DNA of 64,000 bases from an uncultured Pseudomonadota bacterium (GCA_903921325.1 CAIXPL010000008.1:272029-336028); one strand, 5' to 3'. Shown: positions 35,522-46,073, counted from the stretch's first letter. The notes: generated from the letters alone by a model not told the origin. Program-made: numbers and translations.

Positions 35522-36320
35522 CGCCTGCAAGATCCTCGCCATCACCAACCAGAAAGGTGGTGTCGGCAAAACGACCACGACGATCAATCTGGCGGCCGGA
35601 ATGGCTCAGGCCGGGCTGCGAGTGCTCCTGGTTGATCTGGATCCACAGGGTAATGCCACCATGGGAAGTGGTGTAGATAAGCGTGCACTCACTTCGAGTA
35701 TTTATCAGGTTTTACTGGAGATTGCTGATCCAGCCAGCAGCCGCCAAAAGGCTACGCACGGCGGTTTTGATGTCCTCGGCGCCAATCGCGATCTGGCCGG
35801 GGCCGAGATTGAGCTGGTTAACCTGTCGCACCGGGAAGACCGTCTCAAGCACGCACTTGCACGTCTCGCGCCTGACTACGACTACATCCTGATCGACTGT
35901 CCTCCCGCGCTCAATCTGCTCACCGTCAACGCGCTGGCCGCGGCCGATGCCGTGATCATTCCGATGCAATGTGAATACTACGCACTGGAAGGCCTGAGCG
36001 ATCTGGTCAACACCATCCGGATGGTGCGCAATCAGCTCAACCCGCGCCTGGCCATCGCCGGTCTGCTGCGCACACTATTCGATCCGCGCAACACGCTCGC
36101 GCAACAAGTATCAGCAGAACTCCAGCAACATTTCGGCGGCAAGGTGTACGACACCATCATCCCGCGCAACGTGCGACTGGCCGAGGCACCGAGCCATGGC
36201 ATGCCCGCTCTCATTTATGACCCGGGCTCCAAAGGTTCACAGGCCTATAGCGCATTTGCAAAAGAAGTCATCGAACGCGCAAATCGAGCGAACGCAGAGA
36301 AAAAGGAAACCAGCCAATGA
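35514..36320 (+). CDS. parA: Chromosome-partitioning ATPase ParA
   Basis: A 268-residue deviant-Walker ATPase. Its P-loop, KGGVGKTTTTINLA, includes the signature lysine, DLDPQGNATMGSG carries the Walker A' region, and DYILIDCPPAL is Walker B. The GTG start overlaps rsmG by eight bases. By family it forms a nucleoid-bound gradient that moves ParB-parS complexes. It is the small chromosomal type, without an N-terminal DNA-binding domain. Confidence 0.97.
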   Translation: MTNACKILAITNQKGGVGKTTTTINLAAGMAQAGLRVLLVDLDPQGNATMGSGVDKRALTSSIYQVLLEIADPASSRQKATHGGFDVLGANRDLAGAEIELVNLSHREDRLKHALARLAPDYDYILIDCPPALNLLTVNALAAADAVIIPMQCEYYALEGLSDLVNTIRMVRNQLNPRLAIAGLLRTLFDPRNTLAQQVSAELQQHFGGKVYDTIIPRNVRLAEAPSHGMPALIYDPGSKGSQAYSAFAKEVIERANRANAEKKETSQ

Positions 36321-37216
36321 GTCGACCCAAAGGTCTCGGGCGAGGGCTCACCGCCCTCCTTGAACGCGATTCGGACGAAAGCCCCGCCGCCTCGCGCACC
36401 ACGGGCGACAGTCTGGCGACCCGCCGCATCGAGCAGCTGGTGCCCGGGCGGTACCAGCCGCGCACCCACATGGACGAAACGGCTCTGAACGAGCTCGCGC
36501 AATCGATCCGCGCCCAGGGCATGATCCAGCCCATTCTGGTGAGGCCGACCGAAATCGCCGAGCGCTATGAAATCATCGCCGGCGAACGGCGCTGGCGTGC
36601 GGCAAGGATCGCCGGTCTGCAGGATGTTCCGGTGGTGATCCGCGACGTGGCCGATCAGGCCACCCTGGCGATGGCACTGATTGAAAACATTCAGCGCGAA
36701 GACCTCAATGCCCTTGAAGAAGCCCGCGGTCTGCAGCGACTGCTGGAGGAATTCAATCTCAGCCATGAGCAGATTGCCGAGGCGATCGGGCGATCTCGAG
36801 CCGCGGTGAGCAATTTACTGCGCCTGCTCAATTTGTCGCAATCCGTGCAGGACCTGCTCCTGACCGGTCAGATCGATATGGGCCATGCTCGCGCCCTGTT
36901 GTCGTTGACGCCGGCAGACCAGATCGCCGCTGCCCAACAGGTGCTCGCGCTAGGACTGTCGGTGAGAGCCACCGAAACCTTGGTGCAACAGTGGCAAACG
37001 AAGCCCAAGACGGGTGCCAAGCCGCTGAGTGCCGACAAACCCGCAGCTAAACGCCCCGATCCTGATGTCGCTCGTCTGGAACAGGAATTATCTGAATCCC
37101 TGGGCACCAGGGTTGAAATCAAGACTGCCAAGCATGGCCGCGGGCGTATCGTGCTCGCCTACGATAATCTCGACCACCTGGACGATCTGCTCACGCGCAT
37201 CAGACGTCCAGCCTAA
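36317..37216 (+). CDS. parB: Chromosome-partitioning protein ParB
   Basis: A 299-residue CTPase and parS-binding protein. The N-terminal GLGRGLTALL is the ParA-interaction segment, and EIIAGERRWRAARIAG is the CTP/box II region. The helix-turn-helix LSHEQIAEAIGRSRAAVSNLLRLL binds parS, and a C-terminal dimerisation domain is present. The start overlaps parA by four bases. Two cognate parS sites lie about 3.6-3.7 kb upstream, in the same operon region. Confidence 0.97.
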   Translation: MSRPKGLGRGLTALLERDSDESPAASRTTGDSLATRRIEQLVPGRYQPRTHMDETALNELAQSIRAQGMIQPILVRPTEIAERYEIIAGERRWRAARIAGLQDVPVVIRDVADQATLAMALIENIQREDLNALEEARGLQRLLEEFNLSHEQIAEAIGRSRAAVSNLLRLLNLSQSVQDLLLTGQIDMGHARALLSLTPADQIAAAQQVLALGLSVRATETLVQQWQTKPKTGAKPLSADKPAAKRPDPDVARLEQELSESLGTRVEIKTAKHGRGRIVLAYDNLDHLDDLLTRIRRPA

Positions 37217-37274
37217 GTCGACACAAACGCATCCGCGTACACCCCGAAACCCATTCAAACGACGGAGAGACACC

Positions 37275-37601
37275 GTGATCCACGAACTGCGTATTTACCA
37301 CTGCCTGCCAGGCCGCCTGCCTGATGTCAGCAAACGATTTGAGACCATTACCACTCCTATCTGGAAGCGCCATGGCATTCGCCCGGTGGCGTTCTGGACG
37401 GTGGTCATCGGCCCGGAAAGCAACGATTTCTACTACATACTGGCCTGGGAAAGCCTCGCTGAACGTGAACAGAAGTGGGCGCAATTTGCCGTCGATCCGG
37501 AGTGGCTCAGCAAGCGCGCCGAAACCGAGCGCAACGGGCCGCTGATTGCCAACATCACCAACATCATGTTGAGCCCGACCGCCTATTCAGAACTCAAATA
37601 G
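37275..37601 (+). CDS. NIPSNAP-family protein
   Basis: A 108-residue protein with the NIPSNAP ferredoxin-like fold pattern: IHELRIYHCLPGR at the start, then FWTVVIGPESNDFYYILAWESLAERE. It starts at a GTG with GGAGAG five bases upstream, 58 bases after parB. The function of bacterial NIPSNAP proteins is unknown; they are often next to catabolic genes, and here an unrelated VOC-family gene follows convergently. Confidence 0.8.
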   Translation: MIHELRIYHCLPGRLPDVSKRFETITTPIWKRHGIRPVAFWTVVIGPESNDFYYILAWESLAEREQKWAQFAVDPEWLSKRAETERNGPLIANITNIMLSPTAYSELK

Positions 37602-37668
37602 GGACGCAAGTCCACTGCCGCTTGCGCTCGCTCGCGCGCGTGCCACGCAGGCACCCGCGGCGAACGGA

Positions 37669-38562
37669 TCACAGCGGCAGATGCGGCTCATAGTAGGCAT
37701 CGCGGCCGGTGGCGTAATTGGACTGGAGTTGATGCGGATTGCGATTGACGAGTGCGTGATGCCGCGAATACATCGGATGCGACAGACTGCGCACCTCGTG
37801 CTCGATCTGAAACAGCGGCGCACCAGTCAGCGGATCGGCAATCATTTCGAATCGATATTGCCAGGCATCGCTCTCTTCGGTGATCAACCCTCGCTCCGCC
37901 AACCATCCGTGCGGCGATGAAAAATCAGCCACGTAGATTGCAATGTGGTGTTGGTCGTATGGTGCAAGCGCTGCGTCCGTCTCGATGAAGCGCAGGCGCT
38001 GATTCACACCCACTGTAATCTCTGCGACCGAATTGCCGACGACGCTGCGCTCGCGCGCAAGCGCCTTCATGACATCCCGATAGAAGCGAACGATGCCAGG
38101 CGCCGACCCTCGCGGGACGGGCAATTCGACGTAGGGAATGCCCAGAACCATCCGGCCAAATGCGCCGGCAGCGTGCAGACGAATCTGATTGCCCCAGGGG
38201 CAGCTGGCCAGAATCGTTGCGCCTTCGTCACGCCAGGAAAATTTAGTATCGACCAGCTTGCGTTCAACGCCTGCAAGCCGGGTTCGCAGCAGATCCAGAT
38301 GCGGTGTCACCACCCCGATTACGCCGCGAAAGACCTGAGCGGTCTTGTTCGCCGGCATGTGAAACTGATTGCGCCCGACGTTGACCCACATATTGGCATC
38401 GGTGGTATGCATGTAAGGGTCACGGGTCAGTCCCAGCCCCTCGACATAGAACACGGTGGCCAGGCGCTGATCGGGAATACGCACATTGCAGTGCTCAAGA
38501 GCGAGGATGTTGCCGGCGTCCTCAGCATGACGATCAAAGGGCAGGCTTGGCGCGGCGCTCAT
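37669..38562 (-). CDS. VOC-superfamily (glyoxalase/dioxygenase-like) protein
   Basis: A 297-residue protein of two VOC modules. The first begins with ILALEHCNVRIPDQRLATVFYVEGLGL, the usual strand-helix opening of the fold with a metal-binding histidine, and the second runs from about residue 140, with HHIAIYVADFSSPHG carrying another. It could be a ring-cleaving dioxygenase, a lyase or a cofactor-less binding protein; the substrate is unknown. An upstream ATG at 38592 would add ten residues. Confidence 0.75.
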   Translation of the reverse strand: MSAAPSLPFDRHAEDAGNILALEHCNVRIPDQRLATVFYVEGLGLTRDPYMHTTDANMWVNVGRNQFHMPANKTAQVFRGVIGVVTPHLDLLRTRLAGVERKLVDTKFSWRDEGATILASCPWGNQIRLHAAGAFGRMVLGIPYVELPVPRGSAPGIVRFYRDVMKALARERSVVGNSVAEITVGVNQRLRFIETDAALAPYDQHHIAIYVADFSSPHGWLAERGLITEESDAWQYRFEMIADPLTGAPLFQIEHEVRSLSHPMYSRHHALVNRNPHQLQSNYATGRDAYYEPHLPL

Positions 38563-38755
38563 GATGGCGGTCTCCTTGACGATCTCACTCACATGCGGAC
38601 AAGCGTGACGCGCTCACGCCCGCAGCGCTCATCTTAGCCCGGCCGCGCACCGCCGGGCAGCATGGTCTGAAAACACACTCAGGAAACACGTTCCAGAAAG
38701 AACCCCTGGAATCGCAGCACCAGAGGCGCACGATCAGAAACCCAGGCCGACTGAG

Positions 38756-39166
38756 TCAGAAGGGTTTCAACACAACCAGCGCCACCGCAGCTAACAGCAG
38801 CAGCACCGGGATTTCATTAAACCAGCGAAACCACACATGCGAGTGCACAGTCTCACCGCGCTCCATGCGTCGCAACAACTGACCGCACACCAGGTGATAA
38901 GCCACGAGCAAAGCAACCACAACCAGTTTGGCGTGCAGCCAACCACCGCCCAGCCCATCGACCAACCACAACCAGAGCCCAAAGCTCAGCGCCAGAATCG
39001 CGAGCGGCACCATGAAGCGATAGAGCTTGCGCGCCATGCGCAGGAGTACCTCGCGCACCACGGCCTCATCGGTAAGGGCGATATTGACAAAGATGCGCGG
39101 GAGATAAAAAAGCCCGGCAAACCAACTGGTGACCATCACGATATGCAGGACTTTGACGATCAACAT
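38756..39166 (-). CDS. HemJ/CopD-like integral membrane protein
   Basis: A 136-residue protein with four membrane spans. The opening VKVLHIVMVTSWFAGLFYLPRIFV and the segment GGWLHAKLVVVALLV, with conserved histidines and lysine, match the HemJ family (protoporphyrinogen IX oxidase), which is otherwise annotated UPF0093; CopD-type proteins share this fold. Length of about 140 fits HemJ. I start at the ATG giving MLIVKVLHIV since the upstream 21 residues are not conserved. Confidence 0.7.
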   Translation of the reverse strand: MLIVKVLHIVMVTSWFAGLFYLPRIFVNIALTDEAVVREVLLRMARKLYRFMVPLAILALSFGLWLWLVDGLGGGWLHAKLVVVALLVAYHLVCGQLLRRMERGETVHSHVWFRWFNEIPVLLLLAAVALVVLKPF

Positions 39167-39245
39167 GGGGCAGTGGCCTAACCGCGAGGTCGTACCGGCG
39201 GCACCGACGCGACGCGCCGAACAGCGCACAGTTCAACGTGCGCAC

Positions 39246-39926
39246 TCAAGCGAGCGCTCCCCCGGCACCCGCGCCAAGCCACGCGTTGAGCACCACCGCG
39301 CGAATCAGGTGCAACTTGCGATGAAAAAAGTGATCACAGCCCGGTAACACCACCACCGGCAACTCCTGCGGCCGCGCCCAGTCGAATACATTGGCGAGCG
39401 GCACCGTCTCGTCCTGCTCGCCGTGAATCACCACGGTATTGGCCGGCACCGCTTCGGTGGCGTATTGGCGCCCTGCCGCGACGCGGCCGTTGGCCACCCC
39501 AACGAGCACCATGCGCTCAGGCTTGACCCGCTGCGCGACGCGGGTCTGCACAAAAGAACCGAAAGAAAATCCGCATAAGACCGGCCGATCCGCTGGCAGA
39601 GAAAACGTGCGGGCCGCCGCCTCAAGGACCGCGAGCAGATCGTCGGTCTCGCCGATGCCGTGATCATGTTCCCCGGCGCTACCGCCCACCCCACGAAAAT
39701 TCGATCGTATGCTGATGTACCCCAGCTCGATCATGGTCCGCGCCAGCGTCTGCACCACCTTGTTGTCGAGCGTCCCGCCATACAGCGGGTGCGGGTGGGC
39801 GATCAACGCCAGACCACGCGGGGAGCCCGCCGGCAAGTCCGCGATGGTCTCAATCGCGCCAGCGGTGCCTTGCACCGCGATCACTTGCGAGCTCAGGCCG
39901 GCAGAAAGTGGTATCGGCATAATCAA
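39246..39926 (-). CDS. Alpha/beta-hydrolase, COG2945-like
   Basis: A 226-residue hydrolase. Its opening region GLALIAHPHPLYGGTLDNKVV is the family marker, GFSFGSFV holds the nucleophile serine, and GCDHFFHRKLH holds the catalytic histidine. It probably hydrolyses a small ester or lactone. It is transcribed toward the VOC/HemJ genes and separated from HemJ by about 80 bases. Confidence 0.8.
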   Translation of the reverse strand: MIMPIPLSAGLSSQVIAVQGTAGAIETIADLPAGSPRGLALIAHPHPLYGGTLDNKVVQTLARTMIELGYISIRSNFRGVGGSAGEHDHGIGETDDLLAVLEAAARTFSLPADRPVLCGFSFGSFVQTRVAQRVKPERMVLVGVANGRVAAGRQYATEAVPANTVVIHGEQDETVPLANVFDWARPQELPVVVLPGCDHFFHRKLHLIRAVVLNAWLGAGAGGALA

Positions 39927-39982
39927 CCCGCGATCCGTTCAGGATGCTCTGCAACGCACTGCACGCGCCCCGGTCGAACCTG

Positions 39983-40294
39983 CTAGATGCGCAGTCGTTC
40001 AACCACCCGGCCTTTCACCACGTGCTCGTCAATGATTTCGTCGATGTCGCTGCGGTCGACATAGGTGTACCAAGTCTCATCCGGGTAGACGACGATCACC
40101 GGACCTTCTTCGCAGCGATCCAGGCATCCGGCCATATTCACCCGCACCTTGCCTTCACCCGACAGGCCCAGATCCTTGATCCGCTTCTTCGCATAATCGC
40201 GCAGTTCGGAGGCGCCGGCGGACTGACACGAGATCTTCGCGCCAGGATCACGCTGGTTGCAGCAAAAAAACACATGATGCTGATAGAAGCTCAT
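39983..40294 (-). CDS. Thioredoxin-fold [2Fe-2S] ferredoxin
   Basis: A 103-residue Shethna-type ferredoxin. The four cluster cysteines appear in VFFCCNQR and then NMAGCLDRCEEGP, the usual spacing for the thioredoxin-like 2Fe-2S proteins. The ATG giving MSFYQHHVFFCC was chosen; five upstream residues exist in frame. It follows the alpha/beta-hydrolase on the same strand. Electron partner unknown. Confidence 0.85.
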   Translation of the reverse strand: MSFYQHHVFFCCNQRDPGAKISCQSAGASELRDYAKKRIKDLGLSGEGKVRVNMAGCLDRCEEGPVIVVYPDETWYTYVDRSDIDEIIDEHVVKGRVVERLRI

Positions 40295-40352
40295 GGAAAT
40301 ATCCGGCAAGAGTGGATTAGGACTGACCCGGAAGTGGCCAGCGCAGGCCGCA

Positions 40353-41432
40353 TTATAGTGGTGAGTTCGGGCGCCGGCGCAGCAGCCCCAGATAGATCAG
40401 GGCAAGGAAGGGCCAGGCAAGACCGAGCGCGCGCACCAGACCACTGAAATCCAGCACGTGAACCTGAAATCGCACGCTCGCCGGATCGATGAGATACGGA
40501 TTGAGCGGAGAGGTGTTGACCATCAGCAATGCTGCCAGCAACAACCAAATCGCCCACCGAATGCGGGCCGATGGCCACAGCCGAAGTAGACCAGCAAGTG
40601 CGGCTAAGCCAAGTGCCAAGCCGAGCATCGAACCGGGCGTAACCCAGCGCAGGGATTCGGCCGGAGAATACAGCAGAGCAAATACCCCGACCCGGGCAGC
40701 GATTGCAAGCCCCAGGAGAACGCTGAGCAGCGGCCAGCGTGGCCTGCCAGGTACCAATAGCGCAGCGGCCAGCAATCCCAGACCCAGCGTATTGGCTGCC
40801 GTAACCAGCGTCTCGACCAAAGTGAACGACCAGGGTGCATACAGGCCGCCACTCGTGAGGCCTAACCAGACACGCAAATCGCCGGTACCAAAGAACAATC
40901 CGCCGGGATGCGCTTGGGTGAGCGGCCACACCGCCAGCAACACAATGCCCAGATCGGCAAATGACCCGTGGTGGAACCAACGGGCTCGCCAGGCGCGCAG
41001 TCTGGCGCCGCTGAGCAGGTGCGGCACGAGCGCGCTGCCAAGCCCGGTACCCACCAGCGCACCGGTCGCATTGGCCAGCAAATCGACCCGGGAGGACACC
41101 CGGGTGGGCAGAAACGCCTGCAAAGCCTCCATCAGGCCTGAGAGAACGATCGCCGATGTCACCGCCACAATCGCGCCGACCCAGCGGCCCGCCGGTTGCA
41201 TCGCTATCACGATCAGAAAGCTGAGCGGCACATAGGCCAGCACATTGAGTGTGATGTCGCCCCAGTGCAATTGCCGCGGCCACGGCGCCGACAGGAAAGC
41301 CAGTGGGCTCAGACCCTGGTCGCGCCATCCTTCCCAGGGATAAAGCGATACATAGACAATGAAAAGGATGACCGCAACCAGCGCGTGACGCGCGAGCGTT
41401 GAACGACCTGCGACTTGCACCGTAGCCGACAT
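40353..41432 (-). CDS. VanZ-family membrane protein
   Basis: A 359-residue polytopic membrane protein with about nine hydrophobic segments. The N-terminal half has the VanZ pattern: VYVSLYPWEGW, DITLNVLAYVPLSFLIVI, and the AFLPTRVSSRVDLLANATGALVG region with conserved acidic and Asn residues. VanZ gives low-level teicoplanin resistance in one gene cluster, but the role of most relatives is unknown. The C-terminal half is an extension not present in short VanZ proteins. Confidence 0.75.
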   Translation of the reverse strand: MSATVQVAGRSTLARHALVAVILFIVYVSLYPWEGWRDQGLSPLAFLSAPWPRQLHWGDITLNVLAYVPLSFLIVIAMQPAGRWVGAIVAVTSAIVLSGLMEALQAFLPTRVSSRVDLLANATGALVGTGLGSALVPHLLSGARLRAWRARWFHHGSFADLGIVLLAVWPLTQAHPGGLFFGTGDLRVWLGLTSGGLYAPWSFTLVETLVTAANTLGLGLLAAALLVPGRPRWPLLSVLLGLAIAARVGVFALLYSPAESLRWVTPGSMLGLALGLAALAGLLRLWPSARIRWAIWLLLAALLMVNTSPLNPYLIDPASVRFQVHVLDFSGLVRALGLAWPFLALIYLGLLRRRPNSPL

Positions 41433-41488
41433 TCACTCATTGTAGGTGCTTTAGACCCTGCCCAGTCGGGCTCCGGAGCGAACCCGCG

Positions 41489-42352
41489 ATGCGTTTGGAT
41501 CAAGAACAGGAAAGCAGCAACGTCGAGGACATGCGCGGCGGGTCGATGGGCCGCAATGTTGCCGGCGGCGGCATCGGCATCGTGGCTCTTGCCCTGGTGG
41601 CGATGTTCTTTGGGGTCGATCCGCGTGTGGTGCTGCAAATGGCTGACCAGGCCCCGAGCGTGCAGTCGGCACCCACCCATCCTGCGCCCGCGCCGCAGAC
41701 CAGTGGCCCGGAACATGAACGCGAACGGTTTGTTGCCAAGGTGCTTGGCAGCACCGAGACTGTCTGGGGTGAGATTTTTGCGCGCAACAAGCGCACCTAT
41801 GAACAACCCAAACTGGTGCTGTTCACCGATCAAATCCGCTCTGCCTGCGGACAGGCGAGCGCGGCTGTCGGACCGTTTTATTGCGGTGGCGATCACAAGG
41901 TCTACATCGACCTTTCGTTTTATCGGGAGTTGCAGACCCGATTCCATGCGCCAGGTGAATTTGCCGAAGCCTATGTGATCGCCCATGAGGTCGGCCACCA
42001 CGTGCAAAACCTGCTTGGCATCATGGGCAAAGTCAATGCCTTGCGCGAACGCGCCAGTCCGCGCGAGTCAAATGCCCTGTCGGTGCGCCTCGAGTTGCAA
42101 GCCGACTGCTTCGCCGGCATCTGGGCTCATCACGCCAACGAGGAGCACCACATTCTGGAACCAGGCGATGTCGAATCCGGGCTCAACGCCGCCTCACAGA
42201 TCGGTGATGATCGCCTGCAGATGCAGGCGCGCGGCTATGTGTCGCCCGAATCGTTCACCCACGGCTCGTCAGAGCAGCGGGTGAGGTGGTTTCGTACCGG
42301 ACTCGCCAATGGTGATATCCGGCAGTGCGACACCTTCGGTCACGGCGGTTAG
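41489..42352 (+). CDS. Neutral zinc metallopeptidase, YpfJ family
   Basis: A 287-residue membrane-anchored metallopeptidase. One N-terminal span ([15 protein letters not shown]) precedes a periplasmic domain with the zinc site [15 protein letters not shown], preceded by the conserved [19 protein letters not shown] region and followed by [12 protein letters not shown], the third zinc ligand motif. All catalytic features are present and the length matches YpfJ (287). It converges with pckG, and the two stops interlock in TTAG at 42349-42352. Confidence 0.9.
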   Translation: MRLDQEQESSNVEDMRGGSMGRNVAGGGIGIVALALVAMFFGVDPRVVLQMADQAPSVQSAPTHPAPAPQTSGPEHERERFVAKVLGSTETVWGEIFARNKRTYEQPKLVLFTDQIRSACGQASAAVGPFYCGGDHKVYIDLSFYRELQTRFHAPGEFAEAYVIAHEVGHHVQNLLGIMGKVNALRERASPRESNALSVRLELQADCFAGIWAHHANEEHHILEPGDVESGLNAASQIGDDRLQMQARGYVSPESFTHGSSEQRVRWFRTGLANGDIRQCDTFGHGG

Positions 42353-44193
42353 CCGAAGGCAAGCCCCAGCTGCTCACGGCGCAGGCGGATCTCGGCCGGC
42401 AGCCGGTTTTGCAGCATGCCCAGCAACTCGTCGTGCAGGCTGAGCTCATGGCGCCATTGCTTGGGATCGATGCTGATCACCCGGGCAAACTTCTCGCGGT
42501 CAAATGATTCGAGACCAGCCCAGTTCAGATCATCGAACTCCGGCACCCAGCCCACCGGGGTCTCCTTGGCATGTGCCTTGCCCTGGGTCCGTTCCACCAC
42601 CCAGTTGAGCACGCGCATGTTCTCACCAAAGCCGGGCCAGACAAACTTGCCGTTGTCATCGGTGCGGAACCAGTTGACGCAGTAAATATGCGGGCGCTTT
42701 TCGACCCGCTTGCCCATGCGCAACCAGTGATCAAAATAGTCGGCCATGTTGTAGCCGGTGAACGGGATCATCGCCATCGGGTCACGACGCACTACGCCCA
42801 CCTTGCCAGTAGCTGCGGCAGTGGTCTCCGAGCCCATGGTGGCTGCCATGTAAACACCGGCATCCCAGTTAAACGCCTCAACCACCAGCGGCACCGTATC
42901 GGAGCGACGGCCACCGAACAGGAAAGCTGAAATCGGCACACCCTTCGGGTTATCCCATTCCGGATCAATCGACGGGCATTGCGCGGCGGGGACGGTGAAG
43001 CGTGAATTCGGATGGGCCGCCTTGCGCCCGGTGGCCTTGGCAATCTCCGCGGTCCATTCCTGACCCTGCCAGTCGGTGAGGCGGGGCGGTGGCGTCTCGC
43101 TCATGCCTTCCCACCAGACATCACCCTCAGGGGTCAATGCGACATTGGTGAAAATGACATTGGCCTTGAGCGTGGCCATGCAATTCGGGTTGGTTTTCAG
43201 CGAGGTGCCCGGTGCGACTCCGAAAAAGCCATTTTCCGGGTTGATGGCGTACAGGCGCCCATCGGCGTTAGGCTTGATCCAGGCGATGTCCTCACCGATG
43301 GTGGTGACCTTCCAGCCGTTGAACGAAGGCGGCGGCACCAGCATGGCGAAATTGGTCTTGCCGCAGGCGCTGGGGAACGCAGCCGCCACGTAACTCTTTT
43401 CACCCGAGGGCGAGGTCACGCCCAAAATCAGCATGTGCTCGGCCAGCCATCCCTGCTCCTTGCCCATGATGGAGGCGATGCGCAGCGAGAAGCACTTCTT
43501 GCCCAGCAAGGCATTGCCACCGTAACCAGACCCGAATGACCAGATCTCCTTGGTCTCAGGGAAATGCACGATGTACTTGTGTTCTTTATTGCAGGGCCAG
43601 CGAACATCCTGCGCAGCACCGACCAAAGGCGCACCGACCGAATGCACGGCCGGCACATAGGCGCCCTTCTCGCCGATCAGATCCCAGACTCGCGGCGACA
43701 CCCGCGTCATCACATGCATGCTCACCACCACATAGGGCGAGTCGGTGAGTTCGATGCCCACATGCGCGATCGGCGAGCCGATCGGTCCCATCGAGAACGG
43801 GATGACATACATGGTGCGCCCGCGCATCGCGCCGTCGAACAACCCGTTCAGGGTGCCGCGCATCTCGGCCGGATCGACCCAGTTATTGGTCGGACCGGTG
43901 TCCTCTTTGTATTTTGAGCAGATGAACGTGCGGTCTTCCATCCGTGCCACATCGGTCGGGTCAGACAGCGCCAGGTAGCTGTTCGGGCGCAGCACCGGGT
44001 TGAGCTTCTGCAACATGCCGGCTTCGACCATCTCGGCACACAGCGGGTCGTATTCGGCCGTGCTGCCGTCGCACCACACCACCCGATCAGGCTTGGTCAG
44101 CGCCGCCACCGACGCGACCCATTCGATCGCACCCTGATGCTTTACACAGGCCGGCGCTTCAAGCGCCTTGCCGAAATGGACTGGCTGATTCAT
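42349..44193 (-). CDS. pckG: Phosphoenolpyruvate carboxykinase, GTP-dependent
   Basis: A 614-residue gluconeogenic enzyme that converts oxaloacetate and GTP to phosphoenolpyruvate. It has the P-loop [11 protein letters not shown], the [17 protein letters not shown] region, and the [18 protein letters not shown] guanine-nucleotide region with reactive residues. Length matches bacterial GTP-type enzymes (about 600). The start ATG has GGGAG a few bases upstream. It is monocistronic. Confidence 0.96.
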   Translation of the reverse strand: MNQPVHFGKALEAPACVKHQGAIEWVASVAALTKPDRVVWCDGSTAEYDPLCAEMVEAGMLQKLNPVLRPNSYLALSDPTDVARMEDRTFICSKYKEDTGPTNNWVDPAEMRGTLNGLFDGAMRGRTMYVIPFSMGPIGSPIAHVGIELTDSPYVVVSMHVMTRVSPRVWDLIGEKGAYVPAVHSVGAPLVGAAQDVRWPCNKEHKYIVHFPETKEIWSFGSGYGGNALLGKKCFSLRIASIMGKEQGWLAEHMLILGVTSPSGEKSYVAAAFPSACGKTNFAMLVPPPSFNGWKVTTIGEDIAWIKPNADGRLYAINPENGFFGVAPGTSLKTNPNCMATLKANVIFTNVALTPEGDVWWEGMSETPPPRLTDWQGQEWTAEIAKATGRKAAHPNSRFTVPAAQCPSIDPEWDNPKGVPISAFLFGGRRSDTVPLVVEAFNWDAGVYMAATMGSETTAAATGKVGVVRRDPMAMIPFTGYNMADYFDHWLRMGKRVEKRPHIYCVNWFRTDDNGKFVWPGFGENMRVLNWVVERTQGKAHAKETPVGWVPEFDDLNWAGLESFDREKFARVISIDPKQWRHELSLHDELLGMLQNRLPAEIRLRREQLGLAFG

Positions 44194-44323
44194 TTGGCTC
44201 CCTCACATTGAGGCACGCGGTGAAATGCGCGCAGGCAGGTTCTTGCGACCGGCTTGGGCACGACCGAAAAGAGGGCGGGATGTTACCACGATCCCCCCCT
44301 CTGGCGGCCGGCCCGCGCGACAG

Positions 44324-45394
44324 TCAATCCAGGCCTTTGCCACCCCGTCGGACGCGATGCAGCAAACCGAACAAGGGACCAGTGGTCGACACCAGGATCA
44401 CCACCCGGGAAACGTGGGCAGCGGTCACCACCGGCACGCCTAAAGAAAGCACCTTGGCGGTAAGCGACATTTCCGCCATCCCGCCGGGCGCGGTAGCAAG
44501 AATCAGCGTCGCCACTGGCAGTCCCGCCAGCCAGGCGAGCAGCATGGCAAATAAAGCTGAAATAGCCAACGCAATCAATACCGAAATGCAGACCATGAAC
44601 ACAAACCGCGGGGCCGCACGTACGAAGCTGCGGTCATAGCGCTGACCGAGATTGCAGCCGATGAGGACTTGCGCGAGGTTGGTGAGCCCACTGGGCATAG
44701 AGGTCCATTCCACGCCGTGGGCAGTAAGGGCAATGGATACAAACAGCGGCCCCAACACCCAGGCGTTCGGTGCACGCACAAGCATCAAGGCACCGGCGCC
44801 CAAAGCAGTACAGGCATAGAGCCAGGGCAGGTGCGACCACACCACTGGTGCGCGCAGGCCTTCATAGGGATCGGCCCCGTGCACGCCGGCAAACGTGAGT
44901 GAGAAGGGGACGATGATCACCACCAGCAAAATGCGCAGTGACTGTGCAAGCGCAATCCGGTCGACCCGGCCGCCGTAGCGATCACCAATATTGGCCATCT
45001 CCTGCGCACCGCCTGGGACGCTGGCGAGAAATGCGGTCTTTCGATCAGTGTCGGTATGCCGGGCAAGCCAGACGCCACCGAACCAGGCGACCACCAGGGA
45101 AAACAATGCCGCAGCCAGAAACAGCAGCCAAAAGGAGCCGACGATCCTCGCCACCGTCGGGGTGAAATACAGCCCAAGTGTGGTGCCGATGCACCACTGG
45201 GCAATCTTGCCAGCCGCCGGTGGAGCACCCAGAGGAATACCCGAGAACCGAAAAACTGCCATCGCCAGCAGGGGCCCGATGAGCCAGGGCAGCGGCGAGT
45301 GCAGCTCCGCAAACACAAAGCCTGCCAATGCGCAGACCAGCAGACCCGCAAGTGCAGGGTAGCGGCCAGCCGCACGATGGAAATGACCGGGCAT
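44324..45394 (-). CDS. AbrB-family membrane transporter-like protein
   Basis: A 356-residue membrane protein with about ten segments in two repeats. The opening AGFVFAELHSPLPWLIGPLLAMAVF and the second-half ATLILATAPGGMAEMSLTAKVLSLGVPVV match the AbrB (PF05145) family, often labelled putative ammonia monooxygenase or AbrB-duplication protein. Some members are linked to efflux or transport; the substrate is unknown. It is 9 bases downstream of the 2OG oxygenase gene. Confidence 0.85.
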   Translation of the reverse strand: MPGHFHRAAGRYPALAGLLVCALAGFVFAELHSPLPWLIGPLLAMAVFRFSGIPLGAPPAAGKIAQWCIGTTLGLYFTPTVARIVGSFWLLFLAAALFSLVVAWFGGVWLARHTDTDRKTAFLASVPGGAQEMANIGDRYGGRVDRIALAQSLRILLVVIIVPFSLTFAGVHGADPYEGLRAPVVWSHLPWLYACTALGAGALMLVRAPNAWVLGPLFVSIALTAHGVEWTSMPSGLTNLAQVLIGCNLGQRYDRSFVRAAPRFVFMVCISVLIALAISALFAMLLAWLAGLPVATLILATAPGGMAEMSLTAKVLSLGVPVVTAAHVSRVVILVSTTGPLFGLLHRVRRGGKGLD

Positions 45395-45403
45395 GGCAGC
45401 CGA

Positions 45404-46006
45404 TCAGTTGATGCGCTGCAGGTCGATCGCGATCGATACCCGAGGCGTGGTGCTTTTGTTACCCGACACCGAATGGGGCAACCAGGATTCAAACATCAAC
45501 ATGCGGCCTTCAATCGGCGCGTGATTCATTTGTTGCGCCGATTGCTTCGTGCTGGCATTGGTGGCAGTGAACGCCCGATGCGCGCGGCGGGCAGCAACGG
45601 GATCCTGGAACACCAGATCACCACAGCCCTCAGCGGCTTCGACATAGTAGATCGCGCTCAGCAGACCGCCTTCATGGGCGTGTTCATTTTGCTGCATGCC
45701 CGGCCGGGCCACATCGACCCAGCTTTGCTTCACTGCAAGCTTGGCCCCGGTGACGCCAAACCATTGCAGAAAATTCGATCCGGCTTCCAGCGCCCATTGC
45801 TGCAACTCGGGCAACGCGGCCAATTCGAGTACCGAGTGTCCGCTTGCGGCGGTGGTCAGAAAGGACTGTGTCGGAGAGGCCACCAGATCGCGCCGGCCTT
45901 CATCGCTCTCCAGCCATGCGGAGAGCTTGGCGCGCACCGCCTCGCGCATCGCGGGCGGCACATCCATCACCGCCAGGGACACCGGAAACATGATTTCAAC
46001 GTTCAT
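45404..46006 (-). CDS. TIGR02466-type 2-oxoglutarate/Fe(II) oxygenase
   Basis: A 200-residue protein with the double-stranded beta-helix iron site: HAHEGGLLSAIYYV (first histidine and nearby glutamate), LPHSVSGN (second histidine) and RVSIAIDLQ (arginine that binds 2-oxoglutarate). The family TIGR02466 of putative oxygenases has this length. The ATG giving MNVEIMFPVSLA is used; seven more residues are possible upstream. Substrate unknown, likely a small molecule or protein residue. Confidence 0.75.
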   Translation of the reverse strand: MNVEIMFPVSLAVMDVPPAMREAVRAKLSAWLESDEGRRDLVASPTQSFLTTAASGHSVLELAALPELQQWALEAGSNFLQWFGVTGAKLAVKQSWVDVARPGMQQNEHAHEGGLLSAIYYVEAAEGCGDLVFQDPVAARRAHRAFTATNASTKQSAQQMNHAPIEGRMLMFESWLPHSVSGNKSTTPRVSIAIDLQRIN

Positions 46007-46073
46007 TCGGGAGCGCCTCAGCATCAACCCCGAATGATAAGGCAGTCGCGGGCACCCGATCAGTCCGTCGGTA